A stretch of 10,668 nucleotides of DNA, taken from the NCBI GenBank assembly GCA_029934215.1, contig JAOZMR010000076.1:1-10668 (forward strand). Direction: 5' to 3'. Shown here one piece after another: positions 1 to 5,506 of the stretch. This DNA comes from Pontiellaceae bacterium (GTDB taxonomy: Bacteria > Verrucomicrobiota > Kiritimatiellia > Kiritimatiellales > Tichowtungiaceae). A program made the translations under genes and the position numbers. A model generated the notes under the pieces. It made no database searches. It saw only the letters and a list, made by a program, of their open reading frames with translations, and was not told the origin of the DNA. Position 1 is the first letter of the stretch; each line of letters opens with the position of its first letter.

Positions 1-71
1 AAGCGTTGGAAAAAACGTAGAAGAGGCATCCTGCCTCTGGCCTGGATGGCTGGACGTGTTTATCCTGCGCG
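1..71. repeat. Repeat unit A, copy 1 (cut by window start)
   Basis: Near-identical to 250-319: the copies differ by a few substitutions and one A in a poly-A tract. Each copy opens with the right part of a TTCCAAnnnTTGGAA palindrome. Each then has a hairpin with stem AGAGGCA (22-28), loop TCC (29-31) and stem TGCCTCT (32-38). The left part of the palindrome lies outside the window, so the true start is not visible. The core (acgtagaagaggca) is the reverse complement of the core of the B repeats at 62-239, so A and B look like opposite-orientation members of one family. Confidence 0.85.
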
Positions 72-150
72 AAGAAGAAAGCGGCAAGATGCCGCTTCTA
101 TGTGTCTGCGATCGTCTCGCTCACATTGCTTTCGGTTTCTGGACATGTTC
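62..150. repeat. Repeat unit B, copy 1
   Basis: An 89-bp unit directly followed by a second 89-bp copy at 151-239, about 90% identical by eye. It holds a hairpin with stem AAGCGGCA (79-86), loop AGA (87-89) and stem TGCCGCTT (90-97). A second, degenerate hairpin lies at 107-125 with loop TCT and two mispairs. The first ten bases are shared with the end of unit A. Confidence 0.85.
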
Positions 151-239
151 ATCCTGCGCGAAGAAAAAAGAGGCAAGATGCCTCTTCTACGTGTCTGCGA
201 GCGTCTCGCTCGCATTGCTTTCGGTTTCTGAACAGGTTT
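151..239. repeat. Repeat unit B, copy 2
   Basis: Tandem partner of 62-150. Its first hairpin has stem AAGAGGCA (168-175), loop AGA (176-178) and stem TGCCTCTT (179-186). Relative to copy 1 a C-G pair has become an A-T pair (positions 171 and 183), so both sides of the stem changed together. The second hairpin is perfect here: TGCGAGCG (196-203), loop TCT, CGCTCGCA (207-214). Confidence 0.85.
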
Positions 240-245
240 CCCACA

Positions 246-260
246 TTCCAAGCATTGGAA
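246..260. repeat. TTCCAAnnnTTGGAA palindrome (core GCA)
   Basis: Exact 6+3+6 palindrome. It sits at the left boundary of repeat unit A copy 2. One of four exact copies in the window; the others are at 1291, 1429 and 7308. The window itself starts inside what looks like a further copy (1-11). Confidence 0.85.
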
Positions 261-319
261 AAACGTAGAAGAGGCATCCTGCCTCTGGCCTGGATGGCTG
301 GACATGTTTATCATGCGCG
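250..319. repeat. Repeat unit A, copy 2
   Basis: Second copy of the 70-71-bp unit at 1-71. The hairpin is AGAGGCA (270-276), loop TCC, TGCCTCT (280-286). Its right end at 319 is where recognisable homology of the adjacent nucleotidyltransferase pseudogene stops. This suggests that insertion or recombination at the repeat removed the rest of that gene. Confidence 0.85.
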
Positions 320-482
320 TTGTTTAGAGCATTTTTCGGCGAGGGCATCACCAAAGATCGATATCCATTGTGGCTCGCGTGTATCCGTGTGCAGCTAGAG
401 CGTAAGAGTCGACCAGGATGAACTCAACTTGTTCGTCGTTTGAGGCTTGTGCGATGTCTTTGTAGTCTTCGTTCAGGATCAT
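320..482 (-). pseudogene. 5' remnant of a DUF6036/AbiEii-like nucleotidyltransferase gene
   Basis: Not listed as an ordinary long ORF because it is broken. Reading minus from ATG at 482-480, which has a GGAG ribosome site (494-491) at 8-nt spacing, gives MILNEDYKDIAQ, then VEFILVDSYALAAHGYTRAT and DIDLW. In the MNT-type nucleotidyltransferase family annotated as DUF6036/AbiEii-like, the expected pattern is VGAYALAAHG followed by PRATGDIDLW. The frame stops right after DIDLW (TGA at 350-348). Restoring one G there continues as VMPSPKNA, the expected follow-on, so this is a 1-nt frameshift. Homology ends at about 320, where the repeat cluster begins. Two conserved glycines are also replaced (VDSYA, TMDIDL). 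The family includes toxin-like and antitoxin-associated proteins. The assignment comes from remembered family patterns. Confidence 0.7.
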
Positions 483-633
483 GGGATGGACTCCAGGATG
501 CAACTTCTCGCGTCAACTGCCAAACGAGTTTGAGATGATGTTCGATTGTATCTGCAACAAAGTTGTTGTCCGTGTGCGTGGAGATGTTGCTTTGTGCTGT
601 TTTTTGTCTGTTCATTCGGATGGAGACTGACAT
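424..633 (-). CDS. Possible small protein overlapping the nucleotidyltransferase remnant
   Basis: A 69-aa reading frame from ATG 633 (a further ATG at 615) to TGA at 426-424, in a different frame from the nucleotidyltransferase and overlapping its first 59 nt. The C-terminal half (HLKLVWQLTREVAS, HDPERRLQRH, SLKRR) looks like real protein: amphipathic, then strongly basic. That composition and the overlap suggest an upstream partner gene translationally coupled to the nucleotidyltransferase. The N-terminal 15-20 residues are less convincing and no Shine-Dalgarno sequence precedes either ATG. The 642-1240 element inserted just upstream, probably cutting it off from its promoter. I do not recognise a family with certainty; it could be a shadow frame. 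Confidence 0.4.
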   Translation of the reverse strand: MSVSIRMNRQKTAQSNISTHTDNNFVADTIEHHLKLVWQLTREVASWSPSHDPERRLQRHRTSLKRRTS

Positions 634-641
634 TTGAGGGT

Positions 642-659
642 TGAATGGCACTAAGTTAA
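642..659 (+). repeat. Left terminal inverted repeat
   Basis: Perfect 18-bp reverse complement of 1223-1240. It is flanked on the outside by TTTGAGGGT (633-641), the left target-duplication copy. Confidence 0.8.
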
Positions 660-735
660 AGGGTTTTAGGCGGAATGCAGGCGGACTTGACTTTGCAACA
701 CTAAAAAGAAAACAACGAAAATGGACAGGATCAGT

Positions 736-806
736 TTTTTGATCACGCGCGAGCGAAGCGACACATAATTTTTGTATTCAAAAATAGTGACGAAGGAACG
801 GTTCAT
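736..806 (+). repeat. Internal 71-bp perfect inverted repeat, left arm
   Basis: All 71 bases are the exact reverse complement of 1113-1183. The arms are separated by 306 bp. Imperfect homology continues inward (for example the gtcagcggcgg stretch near 857 and its complement near 1072). Confidence 0.95.
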
Positions 807-1112
807 CCACGAATCCACACGAATGGGACTAAAATAGATCAGAATTAAGCCAGTGTCAGCGGCGGCGTGAAATGTACTGATTTGTGGCGATTTGAAATGT
901 CCCCAAAACCACGAAAATCCAGCTCGTTGAGCATCTCCTGTAAGCAGTAAAAAAGTAAGCAATAGAGCCGTTTTTTTTGGCGATTTAATGGGCTACGGAA
1001 GAAAATGATTTTGGTGAAATAATGAAGAAAAAGAGGTCATTTCAAAACGCCACAAATCGGTACTTTTCATTCCGCCGCTGACAGCCAGAAAAGATTCGTG
1101 TAGATTCGTGCG

Positions 1113-1183
1113 ATGAACCGTTCCTTCGTCACTATTTTTGAATACAAAAATTATGTGTCGCTTCGCTCGCGCGTGATCAAAAA
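1113..1183 (-). repeat. Internal 71-bp perfect inverted repeat, right arm
   Basis: Exact reverse complement of 736-806. As single-stranded DNA or RNA the two arms could form a long hairpin. The perfect identity in a non-coding region implies recent duplication or gene conversion. Confidence 0.95.
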
Positions 1184-1222
1184 CAGCTGTAGAATCGTGA
1201 TTGCGGTGGTCGCAAAAGGGGC

Positions 1223-1240
1223 TTAACTTAGTGCCATTCA
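1223..1240 (-). repeat. Right terminal inverted repeat
   Basis: Perfect 18-bp reverse complement of 642-659. It is followed by TTTGATGGT (1241-1249), the right target-duplication copy, which differs from the left copy by one base. Confidence 0.8.
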
Positions 1241-1290
1241 TTTGATGGTTGTTTTTACAAAGCTAAGTTTGTTTCTCGAATGAGGGGTTT

Positions 1291-1305
1291 TTCCAACCCT
1301 TGGAA
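1291..1305. repeat. TTCCAAnnnTTGGAA palindrome (core CCC)
   Basis: Exact copy of the 6+3+6 palindrome. First of three in a 220-bp cluster downstream of argG. Confidence 0.85.
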
Positions 1306-1428
1306 CTCGGTCATCGAAAATGCCTCTCCCTTCGACATTCGAAATTCCTTGTTCGATATTCCTCTCCTCTCGGTTGTTCCTCTGATCTCCTCTACCGATA
1401 GCGGTTGTGAAAATCTGATCCAGCTTGT
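1306..1428. other. Degenerate interspersed-repeat DNA between palindromes
   Basis: There is no gene here. The stretch 1331-1361 is built from repeated ttcga/gaaat words that on the plus strand would read FDIRNSLFDI. I recall that phrase as a recurrent translation of intergenic repeat DNA in several PVC-type genomes. A similar tcggaaat repeat lies at 1457-1485, beyond the next palindrome. It is not supported as coding: it has no ribosome site and no conserved protein. Confidence 0.45.
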
Positions 1429-1443
1429 TTCCAAGGGTTGGAA
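1429..1443. repeat. TTCCAAnnnTTGGAA palindrome (core GGG)
   Basis: Exact copy, 123 bp after the copy at 1291-1305. Its core GGG is the complement of that copy's CCC, so the two are in effect opposite orientations of the same 15-mer. Confidence 0.85.
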
Positions 1444-1487
1444 TCCTTTCTCTCACTCGGAAATCGGAAATCTCCATTCGGAAATGC

Positions 1488-1510
1488 CCAACCCCTTCCA
1501 GGGGTTGGAA
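1488..1510. repeat. GC-rich hairpin overlapping a TTCCAAnnnTTGGAA variant, just past the argG stop
   Basis: CCAACCCC (1488-1495), loop TTCCA (1496-1500) and GGGGTTGG (1501-1508) form a perfect 8-bp stem. The overlapping 1496-1510 matches TTCCAAnnnTTGGAA with one mismatch. It lies about 20 nt beyond the argG stop codon on the transcribed side, so it could protect or terminate the argG mRNA. No U-run follows, so it is not a canonical Rho-independent terminator. Confidence 0.6.
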
Positions 1511-1529
1511 CCTTTTCTAGTTGTGTTTT

Positions 1530-2735
1530 CTAAACCCTGCTTTTTTCCATTGCTGCGCGGACGCGGAGGCGGAGCGCGTTGAGTTTGATGAAGCCGGTGG
1601 CGTCGGTTTGGTCGTACCCGCCCTCTTCGTCGAAACTGACCAGTTCCGGATTGTAGAGGGAGTTGGGTGACTGACGCCCGATGATGTGTACGGCGCCTTT
1701 GAAGAGCTTTACGCGGACATCGCCGGTAACCGTTTTCTGGCTTTCAGTGATGGCTGCCTGCAGCATCTCTCGTTCGGGAGCAAACCAGAAGCCGTTGTAA
1801 ACGAGCTTTGCGTATTGCGGAATAAATCCGTCGCGCAAATGCATGGTCTCGCGATCCATTGTTAGCGATTCCACCGCACGGTGTGCCTGGTGTAGGATGG
1901 TTCCGGCCGGTGTTTCGTAAATTCCTCGGTCCTTCATTCCTGTGAATCGGTTTTCAACAATATCAATGCGTCCAACGGCGTGTTCACAACCGAGGGCGTT
2001 GAGCTTGCGCATCAGTGCGGCGGGCGAAAGGGTTTCGCCGTTCACAGCAACGGGGATGCCTTTTTCGAAGCGGATTTCCACGATCTCGGCTTCGTCTGCG
2101 GCCTGAGATAGCGGTTTGGTCATGCACCACATGTCTTCGGGTGCCTCGGCCCATGGATCCTCGAGCACGCCGCCCTCAAAGCTGATGTGAAGAAGGTTGC
2201 GGTCTGTGCTGTAGGGTTTCTTTGCGGAAACCGCGCAGGGAATGCCTCGTTCTTCGAGATAGGCAATCATGTCGGTGCGACCCACAAACGGGAAGTCTTC
2301 CGGCATGCGCCAGGGAGCGATGATTTTGATGTCGGGCTTGATCGCGTATGCGGTTAGCTCGAAGCGAACCTGATCGTTGCCTTTACCTGTCGCGCCGTGG
2401 CAAATCGCATCGGCGCCCTCTTCGAGCACGACATCCATCATGCGCTTAGCAATCAGTGGGCGAGCAATCGAGGTTCCGAGAAGATACGTGCCTTCATAGA
2501 TCGCGTTGGCCTGCATCATTGGATAGATGTAGTCTTTCGCGAATTCCTCTTCGATATTGTCGACGATACATTTTACAGCACCATGCTTGAGCGCCTTCTC
2601 TTCGAGACCGTCCAACTCCTCTTCTTGACCAACATTTGCGCAGTAACAGATCACTTCCGCATCATACTTCTCCTGTAACCAAGTCAGCAACACAGTGGTA
2701 TCCAAACCACCTGAATAAGCCAAAACAACTTTCAT
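1530..2735 (-). CDS. argG: Argininosuccinate synthase
   Basis: Cytosolic ATP-dependent enzyme joining citrulline and aspartate to form argininosuccinate, the penultimate step of arginine synthesis. The 401-aa length is typical of the family. The N-terminal PP-loop is clear (YSGGLDTT, residues 7-14). The other hallmark segments are YEGTYLLGTSIARPLIAK (80-97), HGATGKGNDQVRFEL (113-127) and YSTDRNLLHISFEGG (175-189), which form the ATP, citrulline and aspartate sites. The ATG at 2735 is supported by a purine-rich GGAGAG ribosome site a few bases upstream. It follows the DUF3127 gene on the same strand after 53 nt, so the two may be cotranscribed. argD is divergent on the other side. No intact partner arginine genes lie downstream; transcription would run into repeat DNA. 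Confidence 0.97.
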   Translation of the reverse strand: MKVVLAYSGGLDTTVLLTWLQEKYDAEVICYCANVGQEEELDGLEEKALKHGAVKCIVDNIEEEFAKDYIYPMMQANAIYEGTYLLGTSIARPLIAKRMMDVVLEEGADAICHGATGKGNDQVRFELTAYAIKPDIKIIAPWRMPEDFPFVGRTDMIAYLEERGIPCAVSAKKPYSTDRNLLHISFEGGVLEDPWAEAPEDMWCMTKPLSQAADEAEIVEIRFEKGIPVAVNGETLSPAALMRKLNALGCEHAVGRIDIVENRFTGMKDRGIYETPAGTILHQAHRAVESLTMDRETMHLRDGFIPQYAKLVYNGFWFAPEREMLQAAITESQKTVTGDVRVKLFKGAVHIIGRQSPNSLYNPELVSFDEEGGYDQTDATGFIKLNALRLRVRAAMEKSRV

Positions 2736-2788
2736 TTTCTCTCTCCAATTTGTGAATACGTTTTCTTTCGACGCGTAACCCTCTCGAT

Positions 2789-3217
2789 TTAAAACGGGAT
2801 ATCGTCGTCCTCTTCGCCGGGTGCTTCTGCTGCTGCAGGAAGCGGTGGGCGGCTGTTAGTTGCGGGTGCCGCAGAAGCTGCCGCAGGTGCTGGTGCCGCT
2901 GCTGGTGCCGCTACCGGTGCCGCTACCGGTGCCGCTGCCGCAGGAGCTGCTTCGCCCCCTTCGAGTTTCCAACCGACGAGGTTGTTGAAGTAGCGTCCGT
3001 TATATTCGCGACCACGAATATCGAAGGTAGCTGTGAGCTCCTGCCCCTCGGACACATTATCCAGAAGGCTTACCTTGTCCTGCAAAAACTCCAGATTAAT
3101 ATCCTGCGCGTACTGTCCGTCTTCGACGGTTATAACAACCTCGCGTTTTGTGAACCCGCTCGCAAAGGTCTGTGGTTCTTGGACTAATTTCACTTTTCCT
3201 GTTAGCTCGTATGACAT
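2789..3217 (-). CDS. DUF3127-type OB-fold protein with SSB-like acidic tail
   Basis: The 142-aa product has three parts. Residues 1-87 match the DUF3127 pattern (ELTGKVKLV near the start, FTKREVVI, FDIRGREYNGRYFNNLVGWK), a small beta-barrel family related to single-stranded-DNA-binding OB folds. Residues about 88-133 are a disordered Ala/Pro linker. The last eight residues are EEDDDIPF. That end matches the acidic DDDIPF tip by which bacterial SSB recruits repair and replication partners, so I infer ssDNA binding and an SSB-like hub role; it is not shown here. The linker is encoded by four 12-bp units at 2892-2939. The start is supported by AAGGAG (3228-3223) 5 nt before the ATG. It is upstream of argG on the same strand. 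Confidence 0.85.
   Translation of the reverse strand: MSYELTGKVKLVQEPQTFASGFTKREVVITVEDGQYAQDINLEFLQDKVSLLDNVSEGQELTATFDIRGREYNGRYFNNLVGWKLEGGEAAPAAAAPVAAPVAAPAAAPAPAAASAAPATNSRPPLPAAAEAPGEEDDDIPF
2892..2939. repeat. Four tandem 12-bp units in the SSB-like linker
   Basis: Consensus ggtgccgctacc; the units differ only in the last three bases. They encode the Ala/Pro/Val linker on the minus strand. In-frame units like these can change linker length by slippage without touching the OB fold or the tail. Confidence 0.8.
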
Positions 3218-3245
3218 AAATTCTCCTTATATTTTAAAAGCCAAG

Positions 3246-3274
3246 ACTATCCAGTAATACGCGACAAATTTCAA
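3246..3274 (-). promoter_or_regulatory. Candidate sigma-70-type promoter for the DUF3127 gene
   Basis: On the minus strand: TTGAAA (3274-3269), 17-nt spacer, GATAGT (3251-3246). These match the consensus hexamers at 5/6 and 4/6. It lies about 30 nt upstream of the ATG, which is a suitable distance. No clear ArgR-type box was seen in this divergent region. Confidence 0.4.
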
Positions 3275-3397
3275 CCCCGCACTCAACTTCTTATTGGGTC
3301 GCCGCTTTGGAAGTCACCATTTCATGTAGGAATTCTATAAAATGTGTTCGACCTCTCTGCATGCGGTATGTTTCTTTCTTATGGATTGGAGAAAGAA

Positions 3398-4585
3398 ATG
3401 AACACCGCTACAATTGCCGAATTACAGAATAAACATCTCATCCCGACCTACGCACCGGAACTGGCACTCGTTAAAGGCGCCGGAACCAACGTCTGGGACG
3501 CGGACGGAAATGAATACCTCGATTTTCTCGCAGGCATCGCCGTGCTCAATGTCGGTCACTGCCATCCGAACGTGGTGCGGGCCGTTCAGGAGCAGGCAGC
3601 AAAACTGATGCATGTTTCCAATCTCTACTACAACGAACTCCAGCCACAGCTCGCTGAAAAGCTTTCGGCGGCGGCGGGCGGCGGAAAATGTTTCTTCTGC
3701 AATTCAGGTGCCGAAGCGAACGAAGGGCTCATCAAGCTGGCTCGTTTATGGGGGTCAGATCAAGGACGCTTCGAGGTCATCACCATGAGGAATTCCTTCC
3801 ATGGTCGGACGCTTGCGACGCTGACCGCTACGGGCCAAGAGAAAGTACAAAAGGGTTTTGCGCCTCTGCCCGCAGGGTTTGCTTACGCCGAATTCAACAA
3901 CTTGGAATCGTGCAAAAACGCGATTACCGAAAAAACCGCAGCGATCCTCGTCGAAACCGTACAAGGCGAAGGCGGAATCATTCCGGCTGATCCAGCGTTC
4001 CTGATCGGCTTACGAGCGCTGTGTGACGACGAAGATATTTTACTCCTCTGCGACGAAGTGCAGACCGGGATCGGACGGACAGGCAACTGGTTTGGTTTCC
4101 AGGCCAGCGGCATTGCGCCCGACGCATTTTCTCTCGCCAAAGGTCTCGGCAACGGGTTCCCCATCGGCGCGATGGTCGCTGCGCCAAAAGTCGCAGACAT
4201 CTTTCAGCCCGGTCATCACGCCACCACCTTCGGCGGAACACCCCTCGCCTGCGCGGCAGCCATTGCCGTCCTCGACACCATCGAGCAGGAAAACCTTCTC
4301 GAAAACACGAAAGCAATGGGCGCACTGCTTCTCGAAAACCTGCAAACAATTGCCGATCAGTACGACTGGATCGAAGGCGCTCGAGGAACCGGACTCATGG
4401 TTGGGCTCGTTCTAAACGATAGCGCCGTGCCGCTCCAAAAACTCTTGCAAAAAAAAGGCCTTCTCAGCCTCGCCACCGCCGTACGTGTTCTTCGGATGCT
4501 TCCGCCGCTCACCGTCACAGCCGAAGAGGTCGAACAAGCCGCAGCGCTCGTCGCCGAGGCCTGCGCCGAACTAGACGCCCAATAA
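3398..4585 (+). CDS. argD: Acetylornithine aminotransferase (class III PLP)
   Basis: Transfers an amino group between glutamate and N-acetylglutamate semialdehyde in arginine synthesis; the enzyme often also serves as succinyldiaminopimelate aminotransferase in lysine synthesis. I start it at ATG 3398 because GGAG (3388-3391) lies 6 nt upstream and the sequence begins like the family; this gives 395 aa. The frame stays open back to GTG 3344, but those 18 residues are not family-like. Landmarks in 395-aa numbering: phosphate-binding CNSGAEANEG (101-110), DEVQTGIGRTG (219-229) with the cofactor aspartate, and Schiff-base lysine K248 in SLAKGLGNGFPIGA. Divergent from DUF3127-argG, so two arginine genes share this locus. 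Confidence 0.93.
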   Translation: MNTATIAELQNKHLIPTYAPELALVKGAGTNVWDADGNEYLDFLAGIAVLNVGHCHPNVVRAVQEQAAKLMHVSNLYYNELQPQLAEKLSAAAGGGKCFFCNSGAEANEGLIKLARLWGSDQGRFEVITMRNSFHGRTLATLTATGQEKVQKGFAPLPAGFAYAEFNNLESCKNAITEKTAAILVETVQGEGGIIPADPAFLIGLRALCDDEDILLLCDEVQTGIGRTGNWFGFQASGIAPDAFSLAKGLGNGFPIGAMVAAPKVADIFQPGHHATTFGGTPLACAAAIAVLDTIEQENLLENTKAMGALLLENLQTIADQYDWIEGARGTGLMVGLVLNDSAVPLQKLLQKKGLLSLATAVRVLRMLPPLTVTAEEVEQAAALVAEACAELDAQ

Positions 4586-4613
4586 AACAGAACAAGCATC
4601 TCGTTCGTTTTCC

Positions 4614-4632
4614 AGCAAGCGAGACGCTTGCT
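4614..4632. repeat. 3-nt-loop hairpin between argD and the pseudouridine synthase gene
   Basis: AGCAAGCG (4614-4621), loop AGA, CGCTTGCT (4625-4632): a perfect 8-bp stem. The layout (8-bp stem, AGA/TCT loop) is the same as the hairpins in the repeat cluster at 79-214, although the stem sequence differs. The gap is only 67 nt. There is no U-tract after it, so it may be a mobile hairpin repeat or a weak attenuator rather than a terminator. Confidence 0.7.
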
Positions 4633-4652
4633 CCACCTTTAAGAAAGAAAAC

Positions 4653-5483
4653 ATGCAAAAAGAACAATTCCAAATCAAACCCCACGAAGACGGATTCACA
4701 CTACTCGAAGTGCTCGCCGACCGCTTGCGCTGCTCCAAAAAGCAAGCGAAAGCACTGCTCGACAGCAAACAAGTATTCGTGAACGAGCAGCGCATCTGGA
4801 TGGCAAAACACACCGTAGAACGCAAAGACATCATCGAAACCATCCGCCCCGAAGAAACCGTAAAGAAGCTGGAGATCCTCAAGAAAGCTGGCGACCTACT
4901 CATCATCAACAAACCCGCCGGACTCGTCACCAACGGCTCCTCAAAAAGCCTAGAAGTGAAACTCCAGCGCGAACTGAACAACCCAGAATGCTGCGCTGTA
5001 CATCGGCTCGACCGCGAAACCTCCGGTTGCGTCATCTTCTCACAAAACGCCGCCGGCAAAGAAGCCATGATTCCCGTCTTTAAAGACCACAAAGTCGTCA
5101 AAATCTATCGAGCCATCGTCAGCGGTCGCGTCTCGGAGCATCTCCAAACCATTACACGCGACATCGACGGACAATCCGCCACCACCATGGTGCGCGTACT
5201 CGACCGCACCCCCAACGCCAGCTACCTCGAACTCCGCATCAAAACTGGGCGCACCCACCAGATCCGCAAACATCTCTCCGCCGTTCGTCACCCCGTATTG
5301 GGCGACAAAGGATACGCGGGCGACAAAAACCTCCGCGAAGTCCTCCGCACCCTCCCGCGCCAGATGCTCCACGCCTACAAACTCGTTTTTCCACACCCCA
5401 ACAACCCCGAACACCCCCTACGCATTAGTGCGCCCGTTCCCGCCGACTTCAGAGACACGCTAAAAGCCCTTCGGTTAAAGTAA
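4653..5483 (+). CDS. RluA-family pseudouridine synthase with S4 domain
   Basis: Converts specific uridines to pseudouridine in rRNA or tRNA. The 276-aa product has an N-terminal S4 RNA-binding region (about residues 18-66: LLEVLADRLRCSKKQAKALL and on). The catalytic domain follows from about 80, with LLIINKPAGLVTN (82-94) and motif II HRLDRETSG (117-125), where D120 is the catalytic aspartate. LKTGRTHQIR-like sequence (IKTGRTHQIRKHL, 196-208) and HPVLGDKGYAG (213-223) are also family motifs. The length is a little short for RluC/RluD, and the exact target position cannot be told from sequence. The ribosome site is only a weak purine stretch (AAGAAAG). It follows argD after 67 nt and precedes the CNNM gene by 23 nt. 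Confidence 0.92.
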   Translation: MQKEQFQIKPHEDGFTLLEVLADRLRCSKKQAKALLDSKQVFVNEQRIWMAKHTVERKDIIETIRPEETVKKLEILKKAGDLLIINKPAGLVTNGSSKSLEVKLQRELNNPECCAVHRLDRETSGCVIFSQNAAGKEAMIPVFKDHKVVKIYRAIVSGRVSEHLQTITRDIDGQSATTMVRVLDRTPNASYLELRIKTGRTHQIRKHLSAVRHPVLGDKGYAGDKNLREVLRTLPRQMLHAYKLVFPHPNNPEHPLRISAPVPADFRDTLKALRLK

Positions 5484-5506
5484 CCCACACTAAACCATCC
5501 ACAACC

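Larger units (their letters stand above)
642..1240. mobile_element. 599-bp transposase-less element with terminal inverted repeats
   Basis: The outer ends are an 18-bp perfect inverted repeat, tgaatggcactaagttaa at 642-659 and its reverse complement at 1223-1240. Directly outside lie TTTGAGGGT (633-641) and TTTGATGGT (1241-1249), an 8/9 match that reads as a 9-bp target-site duplication. Inside is a long inverted repeat (736-806 against 1113-1183, perfect, extending imperfectly to about 901 and 1020). No transposase reading frame is visible; the minus-strand frames inside are low-complexity. This fits a MITE or foldback-like non-autonomous element moved in trans by an unknown transposase. The internal words (attcgtg...attcgtg) resemble a motif I associate with interspersed repeats of PVC-type genomes. 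Confidence 0.75.

Noticed and set aside
62..239. Tandem 89-bp units as a CRISPR array
   Set aside because: Only two units, no short conserved repeat with variable spacers, no cas genes; these are tandem hairpin repeats.
666..962. Minus-strand frame inside the 599-bp element
   Set aside because: Runs through the inverted-repeat arm and inner repeat words; no transposase motif.
1280..1582. Plus-strand 100-codon frame containing FDIRNSLFDI
   Set aside because: Made of repeat DNA and palindromes, overlaps the argG end, no ribosome site.
3307..3341. argD promoter from TTGGAA and TATAAA
   Set aside because: The hexamers are 23 nt apart, too far for a standard sigma-70 promoter; TATAAA alone is weak evidence.
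3344..3397. GTG start extending argD by 18 residues
   Set aside because: The added residues are not family-like, and ATG 3398 has a well-spaced GGAG.
4614..4632. Hairpin as the argD Rho-independent terminator
   Set aside because: No U-tract follows and the next gene starts 21 nt later; it fits the hairpin-repeat class better.
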